Assembly: GCA_024690425.1 (NCBI GenBank)
Contig: JAILCT010000148.1
Span: 1-16,911, forward strand
Source of the DNA: Lachnospiraceae bacterium
Lineage (GTDB): Bacteria; Bacillota_A; Clostridia; Lachnospirales; Lachnospiraceae
Length of the DNA stretch: 16,911 nt
Direction: 5' to 3'
Shown here: positions 7,740-13,891 of the stretch, in pieces
Layout of the letters: each line of letters starts with the position of its first letter
Numbering within the stretch: position 1 is the stretch's first letter
Made by a program: the position numbers and the translations under genes
Notes under the pieces: generated by a model
Databases searched by the model: none
The model's input: the letters and a program-made list of their open reading frames with translations, nothing else
What the model was told of the DNA's origin: nothing

Positions 7740-8933
7740 TTATTTACTGCCTGAACCTGTCTGAACCTTTTCAAAGGCCCATGTGCCTGCTGCTGTGTCT
7801 GCAGTCTTAATATATGCTGTATCACGTACGGCATCACCGATCTCGTCAAATGCGATCGAGCCTGAAACACCGTCCCACTTAACCGAAGGGATAGCTGCCT
7901 TTATGGCTGCCTTGTCGCCCGAGCCTGCTGCCTTTATTGCCTCAAGGGCTACGTAATAAGCATCATAACCCATGGCTGTTACGGCAGATATTGTATCGTT
8001 TCCGCCGTTTGCGGTCATGGCGCTTGAGTTGCTGTTTATATAATCCTTGATACCCTTATCGAATGCATCGGAACCTCCCTCCTGATAGAAGGTTGATACA
8101 TAAAGCTGAAGGTTTGTGCCCTTTGTAGCTTCAAGGACCATGTTGTCATCAAGTGTATCGGAACCAAGGAAAGGTATACCGATGTTAAGTGATGCTGCCT
8201 GCTCCATTATCTGCTTGGCGTATGCGATGGATACGGGTGTGAAGATAACGTCAGCGCCCTCACTCTTGGCCTTGTTGAGATAAGAAGTGAAGTCTGAGTT
8301 GTTGGTAGGGAATGAATCCGCTATGACCTCGCCGCCTGCTGCTTCGAAGACCTGCTTGAAGAATGCGACAAGACCCTGATCGTACTCGTTTCCGTTCTCA
8401 CCCAGGCAGTAAGCCTTCTTGGCCGAGAACTTCTCCATTGCGAAGTTGGCTAAAACGTCAGCCTGGAAGTTATCAAGGAAACATATCCTGAAGTAGTAGT
8501 CATTACCTGCGGTAACGTTGGGGTTGGTACAGGTAACGCCGATGGCTGCAAGGCCTGCCTCTTCAAACTTGGGACCGCCTGCCATTGAAACGCCCGAACC
8601 GTATGATCCGAGTACCAGGGAAACATCCTTGCCCACAAGCTCGGAAGCTGCCGAAGGAGCCTTATCTGCAGAAGAACCGTTATCTGCCATAACAAGCTCT
8701 ATCTTATATGTCTTGCCGCCTACATCAACCGTAGGTGTCTCGGCATTCGCATACTGCATACCCAGTATCTCTTTCTTACCACCCGATGCAGAATCACCCG
8801 TTGAGGGCTCAAATACACCGATCTTTATGGTATCGCCTGAGGCTGCTCCGCCTGCGGCTCCACCCGCTGCACCACAGGCTGTAAGACCTACAGTCATGGC
8901 ACCTGCCAAAAGTATAGCAATGATCTTTTTCAT
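7740..8933 (-). CDS. livK: branched-chain amino acid ABC importer, substrate-binding lipoprotein LivK
   Basis: Extracytoplasmic receptor that captures the amino acid and delivers it to LivHM. The start is the ATG at 8933, with AAAGGAGG directly upstream; the frame is open to 8978, but that start lacks support. The product is 397 residues. It opens with a lipoprotein signal peptide, KK then a hydrophobic run, and lipobox LTAC with C20 as the lipidated cysteine, followed by a Gly/Ala-rich linker to about 35. The mature part is a periplasmic-binding-protein type I fold of the Leu/Ile/Val family, with IKIGVFEPSTGDSASGGKKEILGMQYA and the ligand-site region VLGSYGSGVSMAGGPKFEEAGLAAIGVTCTNP. It is the first gene of the operon, 83 bases downstream of the GH9 stop on the same strand. 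I could not define a strong promoter in that gap, so some readthrough from GH9 is possible. Confidence 0.92.
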   Translation of the reverse strand: MKKIIAILLAGAMTVGLTACGAAGGAAGGAASGDTIKIGVFEPSTGDSASGGKKEILGMQYANAETPTVDVGGKTYKIELVMADNGSSADKAPSAASELVGKDVSLVLGSYGSGVSMAGGPKFEEAGLAAIGVTCTNPNVTAGNDYYFRICFLDNFQADVLANFAMEKFSAKKAYCLGENGNEYDQGLVAFFKQVFEAAGGEVIADSFPTNNSDFTSYLNKAKSEGADVIFTPVSIAYAKQIMEQAASLNIGIPFLGSDTLDDNMVLEATKGTNLQLYVSTFYQEGGSDAFDKGIKDYINSNSSAMTANGGNDTISAVTAMGYDAYYVALEAIKAAGSGDKAAIKAAIPSVKWDGVSGSIAFDEIGDAVRDTAYIKTADTAAGTWAFEKVQTGSGSK

Positions 8934-8940
8934 AATTATT

Positions 8941-8948
8941 CCTCCTTT
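8941..8948 (-). promoter_or_regulatory. ribosome binding site fixing the livK start
   Basis: On the minus strand this reads AAAGGAGG, seven bases before the ATG at 8933. It decides the livK start against the in-frame upstream codon at 8978 and fits the lipoprotein signal peptide beginning at MKKIIAIL. Confidence 0.85.
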
Positions 8949-9016
8949 ATGGGTATTCACATAACAGCATTTTATCACTTCAGGCCGATAAAATAAAGGC
9001 TGAGAGCCAAATCAGA

Positions 9017-10654
9017 TCACTTTTTATCACATACGAGGGCTGCAAGCACGAATATAAAGGGTGAATTCCAGTATATGGTGATCTCATTTACCGAATATGC
9101 TTCCTCATGATCGATATAACACTTCATGGGCGGTGTTCCCTTTTTGATCTCCTTAGCCTTGTCATCCTGGAGATACATGTTGGGACCTCCCGATACAAGA
9201 CCCGGCCAGGGTTCGCTGAGCCTGCCTGCAACCGTGGGTCTTAAATGAGGGTGCCTGTATGATTTTGCCCCGGCTCCCGTAACATAGCCTGTATCCATCG
9301 TATTGCATCCGAGCAGGTAATCCATACCGGCAAGGATAACATCCTTATAACCGGCATCACCTGTAAGGGATCCGGCAAGGGTCAGGATCATCATATATTT
9401 AAGAAGCTCCATATTGCTTCCCCAGATATAGTCGGCCTTCTCCATGCACAGGCCGAAACCGTTCTTCCCTGCAGCTATGCGCAGCCTGTCGGCCTCTTTT
9501 ATAAACCTCTCCTTAACCTCCCTGCACAGGGGATCGTCATCATTCCTAAGCATAAGGGACATTGACCCAAAGCCCGCAACGCCGGCCCATCCGAGTCCGG
9601 TAAAGACATCTCCCCTGCCCATGAATTCGGGGCCGTGCTCCTTAAGGATTGCCGCCATCTTAAGAGCGTCTTCAAGGTAAGCTTTCTCACCCACAGCCTC
9701 GTAAAGGGCGCAGGCCGCCCAAAAGCGGTTGGAAATATCCTCACGCTCTCCGTATTCGCCTGTATCCGATCCTTCGGCATTTTTGAAAAGGACAGGCTCA
9801 GGATTAACCTTAAGCCACCCGTATGCCTTAAGCGATGCATCCATAAGCCTGGCCGCATAAGAAGCGTCATGATCTTTATATACCGTATATGCAAGCGCCA
9901 TGACCGCAGCTATATCGGCCGTGGCCATTGATGATACGGGGAAAAGAAACAGTTCCCCCTTGTCATCCTCGGGCATGATAAAAGGCGCATGGCAAAAAGT
10001 CGTGACCTTATGCCACACGGATCCGTCCTCACGCTGCATCTTCATAAGAAAATCAAGTTCAACCTTAGCTTCGGCCAGGATATCGGGAAGATCCCCCTTA
10101 TCGCCGGCCACCTCGGGAATATCAAACTTTACATCCTTAAGCCCTTCATAGAACCTGACTGCATAGAGGATATGCCCAAGGGCAACGGCACCCGCGGTTG
10201 AATACCTTCCGTAATCACCGGCATCATGCCAGCCCCCGCAGACATCGACTTCTCCGTCCCCGCCGTAGATCCGGGCCTTTAACATATGGCAGGGCTTATG
10301 ATAGAAGACCCCCGCATGTCCTTCATCCAGTGCATTGCCGCAGCGAAGATAATAAAGGCACTTGCACAGGTCCTTAAGAAGCCCGTCGTATACATTATCC
10401 GATATTTTAAAGGGTACGGAACTCACACCGCCTGCATACACGCGGTAGGTCCCCTCCCTGTCAAAGTCATCAAAGGCGGCGGTATATATATCCTCGCCCG
10501 ATATATCGTCGGTCCCAAAATGAGTGACCCTGCCCTCATAAACGGGCCTGTCCTCCTCATCCCTTATCTCAAAAGAGTCCGCCGAAAAATTCATGGCAGC
10601 CCGCTTGCGGTTCCCGGGCAGATATCCCGTCTGATCAACGTAAATTGAATTCAT
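9017..10654 (-). CDS. GH9 cellodextrinase / endoglucanase, without signal peptide
   Basis: Glycoside hydrolase family 9 enzyme that hydrolyses beta-1,4-glucan or cello-oligosaccharides by inversion. Residues 1-85 resemble the CelD-type N-terminal immunoglobulin-like domain (IYVDQTGYLPGNRKRA at the start). The (alpha/alpha)6 catalytic domain follows, with CGGWHDAGDYGRY holding the base-side aspartates D144 and D147, a substrate-loop region SYRHPHLRPT, and near the C-terminus NEITIYWNSP with E524 as the likely general acid. The start is ATG 10654, with GGGAGGG just upstream; an ATG at 10666 in the same frame lies before that site. The product is 545 residues. There is no signal peptide, lipobox, dockerin or carbohydrate-binding module, so it probably acts in the cytoplasm on imported cellodextrins. 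From memory, the Butyrivibrio fibrisolvens cellodextrinase Ced1 is a GH9 protein of similar size that also lacks a typical signal. Family is sure; exact substrate is not. Confidence 0.92.
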   Translation of the reverse strand: MNSIYVDQTGYLPGNRKRAAMNFSADSFEIRDEEDRPVYEGRVTHFGTDDISGEDIYTAAFDDFDREGTYRVYAGGVSSVPFKISDNVYDGLLKDLCKCLYYLRCGNALDEGHAGVFYHKPCHMLKARIYGGDGEVDVCGGWHDAGDYGRYSTAGAVALGHILYAVRFYEGLKDVKFDIPEVAGDKGDLPDILAEAKVELDFLMKMQREDGSVWHKVTTFCHAPFIMPEDDKGELFLFPVSSMATADIAAVMALAYTVYKDHDASYAARLMDASLKAYGWLKVNPEPVLFKNAEGSDTGEYGEREDISNRFWAACALYEAVGEKAYLEDALKMAAILKEHGPEFMGRGDVFTGLGWAGVAGFGSMSLMLRNDDDPLCREVKERFIKEADRLRIAAGKNGFGLCMEKADYIWGSNMELLKYMMILTLAGSLTGDAGYKDVILAGMDYLLGCNTMDTGYVTGAGAKSYRHPHLRPTVAGRLSEPWPGLVSGGPNMYLQDDKAKEIKKGTPPMKCYIDHEEAYSVNEITIYWNSPFIFVLAALVCDKK

Positions 10655-10655
10655 A

Positions 10656-10664
10656 TTCCCTCCC
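10656..10664 (-). promoter_or_regulatory. ribosome binding site fixing the GH9 start
   Basis: The minus strand reads GGGAGGG followed by AAT and then ATG at 10654. The site begins only two bases after the leader hairpin and overlaps the upstream in-frame ATG at 10666, so it favours the start at 10654. Confidence 0.75.
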
Positions 10665-10666
10665 AT

Positions 10667-10698
10667 AAAAGGGGCCGTAAATACTTACAGCCCCTTTT
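10667..10698 (-). promoter_or_regulatory. two-part stem-loop in the GH9 leader, terminator-like
   Basis: The arms AAAAGGGGC (10667-10675) and GCCCCTTTT (10690-10698) pair perfectly over nine bases. Inside, after one mismatch, GTAA (10677-10680) pairs with TTAC (10685-10688) around an ATAC loop. On the plus strand it is followed by further T residues (to 10700), so it resembles a terminator in that direction. On the minus strand it sits between the predicted GH9 promoter and the ribosome site, ending two bases before the site, with TTTTAT after the stem. It could be a weak attenuator, a 5' stabilising hairpin, or a barrier to plus-strand readthrough. The pairing is clear; the role is open. Confidence 0.6.
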
Positions 10699-10724
10699 TT
10701 AAGGTTATACCCTCTATGAATTCA

Positions 10725-10753
10725 ATTGTATGGCATTCCTCAGCGTTATTCAA
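10725..10753 (-). promoter_or_regulatory. predicted sigma-A promoter for the GH9 gene
   Basis: On the minus strand there is TTGAAT (10748-10753), a 17-base spacer, then TACAAT (10725-10730), matching four and five of six consensus positions. Transcription would start near 10718, giving a leader of about 65 bases that contains the whole stem-loop. It lies back to back with the plus-strand promoter of the small peptide gene. Confidence 0.55.
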
Positions 10754-10809
10754 GTGTAATTTAAGTCTGCCGATATATTGCCACCATCGATCGCATATGT
10801 TAATTTTGT

Positions 10810-10818
10810 GGTATAATA
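10810..10818 (+). promoter_or_regulatory. predicted extended -10 promoter for the double-glycine peptide gene
   Basis: TGGTATAAT is a perfect extended -10 element (TG, one base, TATAAT at 10813-10818). No good -35 hexamer lies 16-18 bases upstream, which extended -10 promoters can dispense with. The peptide ATG is about 45 bases downstream, with AAGGAG at 10851-10856. Confidence 0.6.
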
Positions 10819-10863
10819 TAATACGATCAGTTTTTGTTTGTTTGATAATAAGGAGATAATCAT

Positions 10864-11073
10864 ATGCTGACCAGATTTAAGGTAAATGAAGAAGATCTCG
10901 AAAAAGTAAACGGCGGTATGGGCGGCGGAGGCGTAGATGACGGCGCCGTACATATTGAATACTTTCACTGTCCGAAATGCGACGGAAATAATGAGAGTTT
11001 AACAAAATTTGAAGTTTGCGGAAATACCGCAACATGCACCAATTGCGGCTATCAAATGCAGTTAAACAGGTGA
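10864..11073 (+). CDS. double-glycine-leader peptide with zinc-ribbon-like core
   Basis: A 69-residue peptide I do not recognise by name. The first 18 residues look like a bacteriocin-type leader: LTRFKVNEEDLEKVNGG, where the EEDLEKV-x-GG pattern is the one cut after GG by C39-peptidase exporters. The rest begins with a Met-Gly-rich stretch and carries two cysteine knuckles, CPKC at 37-40 and CTNC at 58-61, with one more cysteine at 52, as in a zinc ribbon. Such a structured core is unusual for a lanthipeptide and could instead be an unmodified small zinc protein. It has its own extended -10 promoter, AAGGAG seven bases before the ATG, and its stop codon lies inside the left arm of a palindrome. 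It converges on a membrane metallopeptidase gene, and a second double-glycine peptide starts that operon. No C39 exporter or modification enzyme is in the window. Expression is likely; function unknown. Confidence 0.75.
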   Translation: MLTRFKVNEEDLEKVNGGMGGGGVDDGAVHIEYFHCPKCDGNNESLTKFEVCGNTATCTNCGYQMQLNR

Positions 11074-11100
11074 CAATGGGGACGGTTCTCCTTGTCACCT
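11068..11100. repeat. REP-like palindrome, also a likely bidirectional terminator
   Basis: Outer arms AGGTGACAA (11068-11076) and TTGTCACCT (11092-11100) are perfect complements. After one unpaired T, GGGGA (11078-11082) pairs with TCTCC (11087-11091) with one G-U pair, closing on a CGGT loop. The stem has 14 pairs and is followed on the plus side by three further T residues. The asymmetric core GGGGACGGTTCT is one I recall from REP-type palindromes linked to REP-associated tyrosine transposases in Firmicutes and other phyla; this is from memory. The stop codons of the peptide gene (11071-11073) and of the metallopeptidase gene (11095-11097, minus strand) are both inside the arms. It probably ends transcription from both sides. 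Confidence 0.7.
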
Positions 11101-12111
11101 TTTCTGTTCATTCAACTCCTCTATGGATCTGTCAATCTCTTCCATGATCAATCCTGCAGGACGGGCACATTCATCTCCGTGAACATAGACATTGCTGACA
11201 GCCTCAGCCACCGTCTCTTCATAGGAAATGCCCCCGTCATCCTGGATACCCTTGGCGTATCCTGATATCTGTCCGCAAAAATCCTCGAACGGGATCGATT
11301 CCCCTGTCTCATCTTTATATCGCTCATAGGCGTTATCGCAGAGGCTCTTTACAAATTCCTGGTGGCCGGCAAGCTGCTGCATATTGTAGGCCGAGTAAGC
11401 ATCCCCGTTTTTTTCATCAACGAATATCGCGTTATCAAGACCGCATTTGTGACTTAAGATACAGCTGACAAGCGCATGTCCCAGCTCATGGACTAAAACG
11501 GCCGTAACGTCTGTTCCCTCAGTCCAGAATCCGTCCCTTACATTGATCCTTACGCTGTTATTCAGCCGCCTTGTATTTTCCCAGTCCTTGGCTCGAAGCA
11601 GGACCTGCTTCTTTATCACCATCGGATACAGGCGGTCAGGAGAAGGATTTATGATATAGGTATCCGTCTCGAACAAAGCTATTGCCGCAACAGAATCACT
11701 CACCTCATCCTGCACCGTTATATTGGTCAGATATCCGTTCAGGATCGGATATGTGCGATACATGTAGTCACAGGCATCCCTCAGATATCCTGCTGCCTCT
11801 TCGTCCATGTCCCTTAAGTTTACAGCTTCCATTCCATAGGTCTTCTCAAGGTATCCTTCGATCTTGCGGACACCATTCTGATCACAGGAACTGCGAAGCA
11901 GCTGCCCCTGTGCCTTAAGGATCCCATGCGCTGCCCTTTCATTTGGAACATATACCTCCGCATGGTCCATGATCTGTACGGCAAAATCACGCAATAATTC
12001 TTTTTCCGCCCTGCGTTCCCTTAATACCTGCAGCAAAAGGATCAGAACCGGCAGGATCACGATCACTGCAAGCAGGCACAGAGCTCTTTTTATCTTCTTT
12101 TGATCCTTCAT
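11095..12111 (-). CDS. membrane-anchored zinc metallopeptidase-like protein (HExxH)
   Basis: A 338-residue protein of no family I can name. A lysine-rich N-terminus (MKDQKKIKR) precedes one hydrophobic helix at about 10-30, so the large C-terminal part should face outside. The zincin motif VLVHELGHALVS places H208 and H212 as zinc ligands and E209 as catalytic base. Downstream, ISGYAKGI then SYEETVAEAVSNVYVHG (about 296-312) offers E299 or E303 as third ligand, resembling the E-x-x-A-E pattern of other gluzincin-like peptidases. I chose ATG 12111, one base after the stop of the lipoprotein gene; a TTG at 12126 is in frame upstream but overlaps that gene. This tight junction makes the two translationally coupled. 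The stop lies in the right arm of the shared palindrome. It may trim a surface or secreted peptide such as the neighbouring double-glycine peptides (inference). Motif is clear; substrate unknown. Confidence 0.75.
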   Translation of the reverse strand: MKDQKKIKRALCLLAVIVILPVLILLLQVLRERRAEKELLRDFAVQIMDHAEVYVPNERAAHGILKAQGQLLRSSCDQNGVRKIEGYLEKTYGMEAVNLRDMDEEAAGYLRDACDYMYRTYPILNGYLTNITVQDEVSDSVAAIALFETDTYIINPSPDRLYPMVIKKQVLLRAKDWENTRRLNNSVRINVRDGFWTEGTDVTAVLVHELGHALVSCILSHKCGLDNAIFVDEKNGDAYSAYNMQQLAGHQEFVKSLCDNAYERYKDETGESIPFEDFCGQISGYAKGIQDDGGISYEETVAEAVSNVYVHGDECARPAGLIMEEIDRSIEELNEQKR

Positions 12112-12112
12112 C

Positions 12113-13252
12113 TTACTCTTTCTCAAAAGTCAGGAATTCCCGGATATCATCAAGAGAAAGCTCTTTACCATCAAGGTTCTGTATAAGCACAGTGTATACG
12201 CTTTTATCCGGCAGCTCGCAGGCCGCGATCGCTTTATTGAACTTAGTACCGTCATAGCTGTATGACACTGTCTTATACACAAGCGTCTTTCCCTTATGAT
12301 CTGTTTTTTTCGGGCCTTCAGTCTTTACATTCCCGGCATTATCATTAACTATACACTCTGCATTGACCAATTCCTTCAGATCATCATACATTCCTTCCGC
12401 GTACAGGCTGAGCGTTACCTCCGACAGATCGGATGAATCAAAATACTGTTTACAGAACATGCCCTCTTCATACGCATCCATATCGGTCTGATACAGATAA
12501 CCTTCGGGAATGGCTATCGTAACTGCCGTGTCTCCAAGCTTAAGCTCTGTCTGATCTATACTCTCTCCCTCCGGCTCAAATGACGCATCATTGAGACCTT
12601 CCTGGTCATACAGATCGTCCGCGGTCGTATCGGCAAGACCTGTAGCTTCCGCCGTTTTCAGGAATACATTTATACGGTCGATCACATCCTCTTCTGTTAT
12701 GTCATCGGCATTGATCATCATGTTGATGCCGATACGCTTGCCTTCCACTGCACCTGTGTAGATCACGGTATTGGTACTGCTGTGATCGTTGTATTCAAAA
12801 GTAAAATATGCGTAACTCTTGCCGGCTGCCGTGTATTCCGTTATGTCTTTCAGGATAGTAACATCCTGCTTTCTGGCATTGGCTGTAAGGCCATCCTTAT
12901 CTTCAAGGGATTCCTCATAGGAGCCGTCCCTTACAACCATCACGATATTGAAATCAAGATCCGGATCATCAATATAGATATTGCCTGTTTCATCCTCGAC
13001 AGTGACAGAATAATCCCTGGGTACAGTAAACAAAACGCCGTTGGATACGATCTTGAATCCGTCACCTTCTGCATCCTTTACTTGCTGCGGTTCTTCCTCT
13101 GTCATCCCCCCATCTGCATCTGCTGTCGGATCGCCCGTCTTACTGCATCCCGCAAAAACCAAAGAAACCAAAACCGATACCATTATCAGCGTGACCATTT
13201 GTGTAAACTTCAGCATTTTTCTCTTATTAAATCTGACTACCTCAACTAGCAT
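12113..13252 (-). CDS. lipoprotein with two tandem PsbP/Mog1-like segments, unknown function
   Basis: A 379-residue surface lipoprotein. The N-terminus MLVEVVRFNKRK is an unusually long positive region before the hydrophobic run, and the lipobox VFAGC sets C36 as the lipidated cysteine. ATG 13252 has AAGGAG six bases upstream; ATG 13216 inside is a possible shorter start. An acidic linker covers about 38-62. Two similar stretches follow, about 70-205 and 235-379. Each begins with an F/I-x-x-P-x-x-Y strand (FTVPRDYSV and IAIPEGYLY), holds a middle 'K-x-L/S-x-Y-x' strand and ends in a short amphipathic helix. The pattern recalls the PsbP/Mog1 fold, found in many Firmicutes lipoproteins; this is fold-level inference only. 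It follows the CPACG ORF by 20 bases and abuts the metallopeptidase gene, whose catalytic part is expected on the same side of the membrane. Confidence 0.8.
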   Translation of the reverse strand: MLVEVVRFNKRKMLKFTQMVTLIMVSVLVSLVFAGCSKTGDPTADADGGMTEEEPQQVKDAEGDGFKIVSNGVLFTVPRDYSVTVEDETGNIYIDDPDLDFNIVMVVRDGSYEESLEDKDGLTANARKQDVTILKDITEYTAAGKSYAYFTFEYNDHSSTNTVIYTGAVEGKRIGINMMINADDITEEDVIDRINVFLKTAEATGLADTTADDLYDQEGLNDASFEPEGESIDQTELKLGDTAVTIAIPEGYLYQTDMDAYEEGMFCKQYFDSSDLSEVTLSLYAEGMYDDLKELVNAECIVNDNAGNVKTEGPKKTDHKGKTLVYKTVSYSYDGTKFNKAIAACELPDKSVYTVLIQNLDGKELSLDDIREFLTFEKE

Positions 13253-13272
13253 TGAAAACTCCTTTTTGCGTA

Positions 13273-13596
13273 TTATTCGTTCAACAGTATATCATATATC
13301 ACGTTGAAACAAAAAAGACCATCCTTTCGGATGATCCATGATTCACTTTTATCAAAATAATACTCTTCATCTATCCAGGGAAAATTGTAGCCCGCATCAT
13401 CCTTCTCATACAGATAAGTCTTCATATCAGGTATGTTCTTCCATTTTGAATCGGACAGATAACGAGATGCCAAAGCACATATCACAATGGCGACACCAGT
13501 ATCCCATTCTGTAACCTCCAGTCCGCACGCAGGACAGACAAGCAGCACAGTATGGCTACGTTTACCTGTTTTACCTTGGCCGGTCATTAGGATCAT
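13273..13596 (-). CDS. small CPACG-containing ORF overlapping the Gly-Gly peptide gene
   Basis: An ORF of about 107 residues that I do not recognise. It holds VLLVCPACGLEVTEWDT near its start, a CPxCG knuckle without an obvious second knuckle, then a hydrophobic stretch (VAIVICALA) and an aromatic-rich tail (YNFPWIDEEYYFDKSESWIIRKDG). Its start is uncertain: ATG 13596 or 13587 lie inside the preceding peptide gene in another frame, about 12-20 bases after the GGAGGCGGGG that encodes the Gly-Gly-Gly of that peptide and could serve as ribosome site. The frame remains open to 13647. Either it is a translationally coupled separate gene, or it is the body of one ancestral protein split by a frameshift. 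It precedes the lipoprotein gene by 20 bases on the same strand. Moderate confidence that it is coding, low on start. Confidence 0.5.
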   Translation of the reverse strand: MILMTGQGKTGKRSHTVLLVCPACGLEVTEWDTGVAIVICALASRYLSDSKWKNIPDMKTYLYEKDDAGYNFPWIDEEYYFDKSESWIIRKDGLFCFNVIYDILLNE

Positions 13597-13738
13597 ACGC
13601 AGTAAATTCCCCGCCTCCGGATACTTTGTCCAGTTCTTCATCATCAAGGAGCATCCCTGCCTTTTTTATGGTATCCCTTGCTTCTTCCTTTGTCTTTGCA
13701 TTTTCTACTTTTTCCTTCAGATCATCGATCAGTTTCAT
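13571..13738 (-). CDS. Nif11-like double-glycine-leader peptide, 55 residues
   Basis: Read from ATG 13738 to TAA 13571, the product opens MKLIDDLKEKVENAKTKEE, continues with a helical ARDTIKKAGMLLDDEELDKV, and reaches S-G-G-G at 40-43. That is the layout of Nif11-type and related RiPP leaders: a charged amphipathic helix, an E-E-A-x-x-x-I-x-x-A-G segment and an E-E-L-D-x-V-x-G-G cleavage site. The remaining 12 residues, EFTAYDPNDRPR, have no Cys, Ser or Lys, so as written there is little core to modify. GGAGG lies 11 bases before the start. It is first in a leftward operon with the CPACG ORF, the lipoprotein and the metallopeptidase. The leader ending resembles that of the convergent peptide (EEDLEKVNGG against EEELDKVSGG-like DEELDKVSGG). 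The very short tail plus the overlapping CPACG frame raises the possibility of a frameshift. The leader call is good; whether the peptide is complete is not settled. Confidence 0.7.
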   Translation of the reverse strand: MKLIDDLKEKVENAKTKEEARDTIKKAGMLLDDEELDKVSGGGEFTAYDPNDRPR

Positions 13739-13741
13739 AAT

Positions 13742-13783
13742 TTACCGTTCCTCCATATAAGCTGATAATGATTTTTGTTTCAT
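13742..13783 (-). other. possible 13-residue upstream reading frame before the Gly-Gly peptide
   Basis: ATG 13783 to TAA 13742 would encode MKQKSLSAYMEER, with GAGGGATG a few bases before it. Its last codons contain the GGAGG ribosome site of the Gly-Gly peptide gene, and its stop is three bases from that start, so translating it would affect initiation there. It may be chance; nothing else supports it. Confidence 0.2.
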
Positions 13784-13831
13784 TGATTATCATCCCTCGT
13801 AAATGCTGATTTATCAATTTCCTATGCTAAA

Positions 13832-13860
13832 ATATTACAACATTATACTTTTAAAATCAA
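13832..13860 (-). promoter_or_regulatory. predicted promoter region of the peptide-lipoprotein-peptidase operon
   Basis: This AT-rich stretch holds, on the minus strand, TTGATT (13855-13860), a 17-base spacer and TAATAT (13832-13837), four of six matches each. A perfect TATAAT also occurs at 13842-13847, but with a poor -35. Either would start transcription 60-100 bases before the Gly-Gly peptide ATG. The exact hexamers are uncertain. Confidence 0.4.
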
Positions 13861-13891
13861 AAAAAGAAGTTCCATATTTACAGAAAAGATT

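Noticed and set aside
8518..8964. Plus-strand frame of 148 codons opposite livK, rich in Ala and Pro
   Set aside because: The low-complexity Ala/Pro runs are the reverse reading of the Gly/Ala-rich lipoprotein linker of livK.
8998..9008. GGCT-GAG-AGCC hairpin after the GH9 stop, with T-rich sequence following on the minus strand
   Set aside because: The stem is only four pairs and the T tract is interrupted, so it is too weak to call a terminator.
8934..9016. Promoter for the liv operon (GTGATAAAAT with a TTTATT upstream)
   Set aside because: Only three of six -35 positions match, and no extended -10 is present; I could not support a specific promoter.
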